Origin: Chlamydomonas sphaeroides
Taxonomy: Eukaryota; Chlorophyta; Chlorophyceae; Chlamydomonadales; Chlamydomonadaceae
DNA length: 22,479 bases
Assembly (NCBI GenBank): GCA_001662425.1
Contig: BDDC01001267.1
Location: 7,372 to 29,850, forward strand
Direction of reading: 5' to 3'
Below the pieces are notes generated by a model. That model did no database searches, was not told the DNA's origin, and saw only the letters and a list, made by a program, of their open reading frames with translations. Each line of letters opens with the position of its first letter. Position 1 is the stretch's first letter. A program made the translations under genes and the position numbers. Below are positions 20,201-22,479 of the stretch, one piece after another.

Positions 20201-21590
20201 CTCCTGTCGTGTCCTCCTCACCGTGTTGGGCAAACAGCGCCTCCAGCCGCTGCTCCCAGCCCGGAGCCAGCTGCCGCGGCTCCGCGGGGTCAGCGATCTT
20301 GATCCTGTGCACGCTGCGCCGCACGAACGCCTGGTACGGCGGCGGCCGCGGCAGCGGCTGTGCCGCCAACACGCCCGGTGCAGCGCCCGCCGGGTCGGCG
20401 CCGGCTTGCACGGTGGCGGCGGCGCCGCCGATACCGGCGCGGCGACTGTCGGGCGCCGCTGCGCCCTCTGCCGCAACGCCAGGAAAGCCCTTCGGCGCTG
20501 CGCCGCCGCCTGCGCCGCCGCCGCCTGCGCCCTCACCGCCGAGGCAGCTGCTGCCGGAGCAGCCGGCCTCGTCGGCGGCGCGCTGGGGCGCGGCGCTGCG
20601 GGCAGCGGGCTGCTGGCGGCGGCCTGGCCGCATGCGGCGTGCTGCCAGGTGTACTATGACAACTAGGCAGCGCTGCAGCAGCAGAGTGAGCAGCTTGGTT
20701 TGGAATATGGCGCCCGCGAGCTCGCCGCGCGCCCGCAGGTGGAACAGCGCGCCAACGGCCGTGGCGGTCACGAAGGCGGAACAGACAAGCTCCGCGGCGG
20801 CGCTTCTGCTCTGCACCGTTTCCGGGAAGAGCGCAGGGGTGGGAGTTGGCAAGGTGCCTGGGCAAGCCATGGTGGTGGATGCACGGACGTGGGCGCACCT
20901 GCAGGCCTATCAGCATGTCGAAGAGCCACTGTTGCTTTGTGACAACATCGATGGACATGGCGGAGAGTGGCAGGCCGGCCACAACGCGGGCGCATACGAA
21001 TGCGTTCACGGTAATTCGTGCCGAGTGCGAGATGATAACCGACACGATGCGCGTGTACTTGTGGGCAGGGGCACAGACGTCCACAACCAAGCCCATGGCC
21101 CACAAGAGAATTGAAGGCGGGATATAAGCGTCCGCGGCGTCCACTGCGGGGGTGGCGGCGAACATGAGTTATCGAAGGGGGCGCTAGGGGCCGCTGGCCG
21201 CGGGTGGGCGTGGCGGGGGAGGCGGCGACGTGGTGCTGTCCCAGCCCGCATCACCACGATGGTCTTACCATGAAACATGTCCCATGTGACTGCTGGGGCA
21301 CTACGAAGCAGGTACACTGCTTTTGCCAATCCGCCATCACTGCAGGGAAATTGCTGCAGTGTCGCCGTCGCCGGCAACAACGACGTCCGTTCGCGCTCAT
21401 TGCAAGAGATTCCAGCCAGCATGCCATAAGTGGCCAGCACACCGCCCAGGAGCCCAACGAAACAGAGAAGCAGGTCGCGCAGCAGCGTCCACGCGCTTCG
21501 TGTCGCCGACCGCGCCCTGATACTGTCACCATTGCCTACGTTCAACGCTCCAGCGGCACACGGCGTTTCGTTGAAGACAGCCGGGTCCAT
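17259..21590 (-). CDS. Large multi-span membrane protein with lumenal/extracellular beta-type regions; in-frame TAG at codon 527
   Basis: Exons on the minus strand join in phase: 21590-21269, 21143-20899, 20810-20222, 19974-19241, 19069-18444, 18131-17819 and 17588-17259 (3159 nt, 1053 codons including stop). Hydrophobic segments occur near residues 34-60, 118-135, 155-170, 196-212 and 220-247, then after residue 840 another five or so (for example ALLALRVGPSLLAVAALLLL and LVMAARVEATALATTVVVHC). Residues 250-330 are a Gly/Ala/Pro-rich loop. The middle holds AAAYVRSGCIELVLDVDTYD (about 389-408), LELTLAAGHGVEPGVAL and VDIRYDGRPFAVLPVLLMPL (about 631-650), which read like beta strands. The YVRxGCxxL motif resembles one in long plant SBP-box proteins and, from memory, in many volvocine membrane proteins; function is unknown. 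Donors include G|GTAAGA, G|GTGAGG, CTG|GTGAGG and T|GTGAGG. An in-frame TAG at 19552-19550 interrupts an otherwise continuous exon. An in-frame ATG at 21647 also exists upstream. Confidence 0.75.
19550..19552 (-). other. In-frame TAG codon inside exon 4 of the membrane-protein gene
   Basis: The frame reads ...ASSASGISM, TAG, LSLALPQAPAS..., with coding-like sequence on both sides and identical phase. One C-to-T change from CAG (Gln) would explain it. A 75-nt in-frame intron from GTGCTG at 19624 to ATGTAG at 19550 is possible but has a poor donor and would remove plausible coding sequence (VLVLPMAEL). Confidence 0.7.
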
Positions 21591-21637
21591 CTCGCGGTTT
21601 TTAGCAGGCCTCTCGACAGCCACTAAGTTGGTCCATG

Positions 21638-21643
21638 TATATA
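21638..21643 (-). promoter_or_regulatory. Candidate TATA box for the membrane-protein gene
   Basis: TATATA lies 48 bp upstream of the ATG at 21590 on the minus strand, in the context GATATATAC. A start site about 30 bp downstream would give a leader of only about 20 nt. Confidence 0.3.
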
Positions 21644-21659
21644 TCAAAGGCGCCTCGCG

Positions 21660-22356
21660 GTTTTGCGTCTGCGAACCGCGCGCGCACGCGTACGACGTCG
21701 TCTTGTACTGCAGGGAAGAGGTCTGTGGTGTGTGCCCTGGCGCGCCGCCGGCTTGACGCGGTCAATAAAGCCCTGCGCATCAGGCCAGTACATCAGCTGG
21801 CCTTGCTCCAGTCCTCTCCAGCCATACGGCCACACTTCCACACGGTCGCGCCGCACCGCCGCACTTTCGCCGAGTCGCGTGACGCTATCCCCTGCAGACT
21901 TCGCCCGGCAACTCCTTCCTGCGGGTTGTCGTGCACCTCGGGCTGTGTCCACCAACGCATGGTGATTCCTGTCCTCTAAAACTCCCTGCTGCGGGCGCCC
22001 CTCCTCCTGTAGAAGGCCTACAACCTTCGTGGGGCCAGGACTCCTGGTGGGGGGGGGCGCGTAGGGAGCGTGTACGACGGGCGCTCAGGCGATAGACTCG
22101 CCACCCGCCGCACTTGCACACGAGTTCGTCGCGTCTTTGCGTTGCACGCCGCGTGCAGAGTTTCGTCGGTGCTGGCTCGGTGACTCCGAGGGAGGCACGT
22201 GCGTCGCGGGCAGACCAGAACGCCGGGTGGCTTGCGTTTGGCTGTCCACGGCGTGCGTCCCTTGCATTGCGGTGTGCGCTTGGCGCCTGCGCCTGCGCCA
22301 TCACCAAGCCGACGTACACTTGAAGCGTGGCGCTTTGGCGCGCTGCTACGTCGGGC
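21660..22356. other. No supported gene (about 0.7 kb)
   Basis: Upstream region of the minus-strand membrane-protein gene. Short open frames exist on both strands. The minus-strand frame around 21880-21740 (reading VWPYGWRGLEQGQLMYWPD) looks the least random, but I could not link it to a family or to flanking exons. Confidence 0.4.
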
Positions 22357-22479
22357 CCCGCGAACCAACGGCACGCAGTAGTCGGCCACCTTCCGCGGCA
22401 GCGGCCGCTCGGCCAGCCACCCAGCCAGCGAGCAGGGCCCTCCCTCGTGGCCGGCTGCTGCGTGCCGTTGGTTCGCGGG
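22357..22479. repeat. Near-perfect inverted repeat, 33-bp arms, 57-bp loop, at the window edge
   Basis: Arm 1 is 22357-22389 and arm 2 is 22447-22479. The arms match at 31 of 33 positions (CCCGCGAACCAACGGCACGC and onward, against its reverse complement). Both mismatches would be G-U pairs in a plus-strand RNA hairpin. Arm 2 reaches the last base of the window, so the repeat may continue outside. Confidence 0.85.

Noticed and set aside
1..22479. CRISPR arrays, bacterial operons, phage or insertion sequences
   Set aside because: The intron-rich gene structure is eukaryotic nuclear; no spaced direct-repeat array, bacterial ribosome-binding pattern or transposase was seen.

Overview
The window looks like nuclear DNA of a chlorophycean green alga of the volvocine type (Chlamydomonas/Volvox-like). 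The evidence is GC-rich exons with strong C/G third-position preference, many introns of about 90-400 bp with GTGAG/GTGCG donors and CAG acceptors, Ala/Gly-rich low-complexity insertions inside conserved proteins, and TGTAA motifs downstream of some stop codons. Because genes are split, the coding regions were rebuilt exon by exon by matching splice phases. Coordinates given for genes are start-to-stop spans; exon positions are in the evidence.

Layout, left to right. (1) 1-784, minus: the 5' part of a MATE-family multidrug/toxin extrusion transporter, cut by the left edge. (2) 785-4170: no convincing gene. (3) 4690-5315, plus: a small, highly codon-biased gene whose product looks like a thylakoid-lumen protein, ending in two very small exons. 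(4) 6177-6780, minus: a frame-broken, zinc-ribbon-like coding relic with a 24-residue tandem repeat. (5) 7071-11205, plus: an 11-exon gene for a 414-residue ankyrin-repeat plus methyltransferase protein of the RMT2 (type IV arginine N-methyltransferase) family, including a probable GC-AG intron. (6) 11560-13857, plus: a 5-exon, 170-residue TMEM97/sigma-2-receptor-like EXPERA protein, with a 952-bp intron full of degenerate tandem repeats. (7) 14377-17258: about 2.9 kb without a supported gene. (8) 17259-21590, minus: a gene of about 1053 codons for a multi-span membrane protein with lumenal/extracellular beta-type regions, of a kind I do not recognise by function. It carries one in-frame TAG in an otherwise continuous reading frame. 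(9) The right edge holds a 33-bp near-perfect inverted repeat (22357-22389 against 22447-22479).

The genes do not form a pathway; this is an ordinary eukaryotic gene neighbourhood. RMT2 and the TMEM97-like gene lie head to tail with only 354 bp between stop and start. The least described items are the large membrane protein with its internal TAG, the small lumenal protein, the broken zinc-ribbon locus and the edge hairpin.
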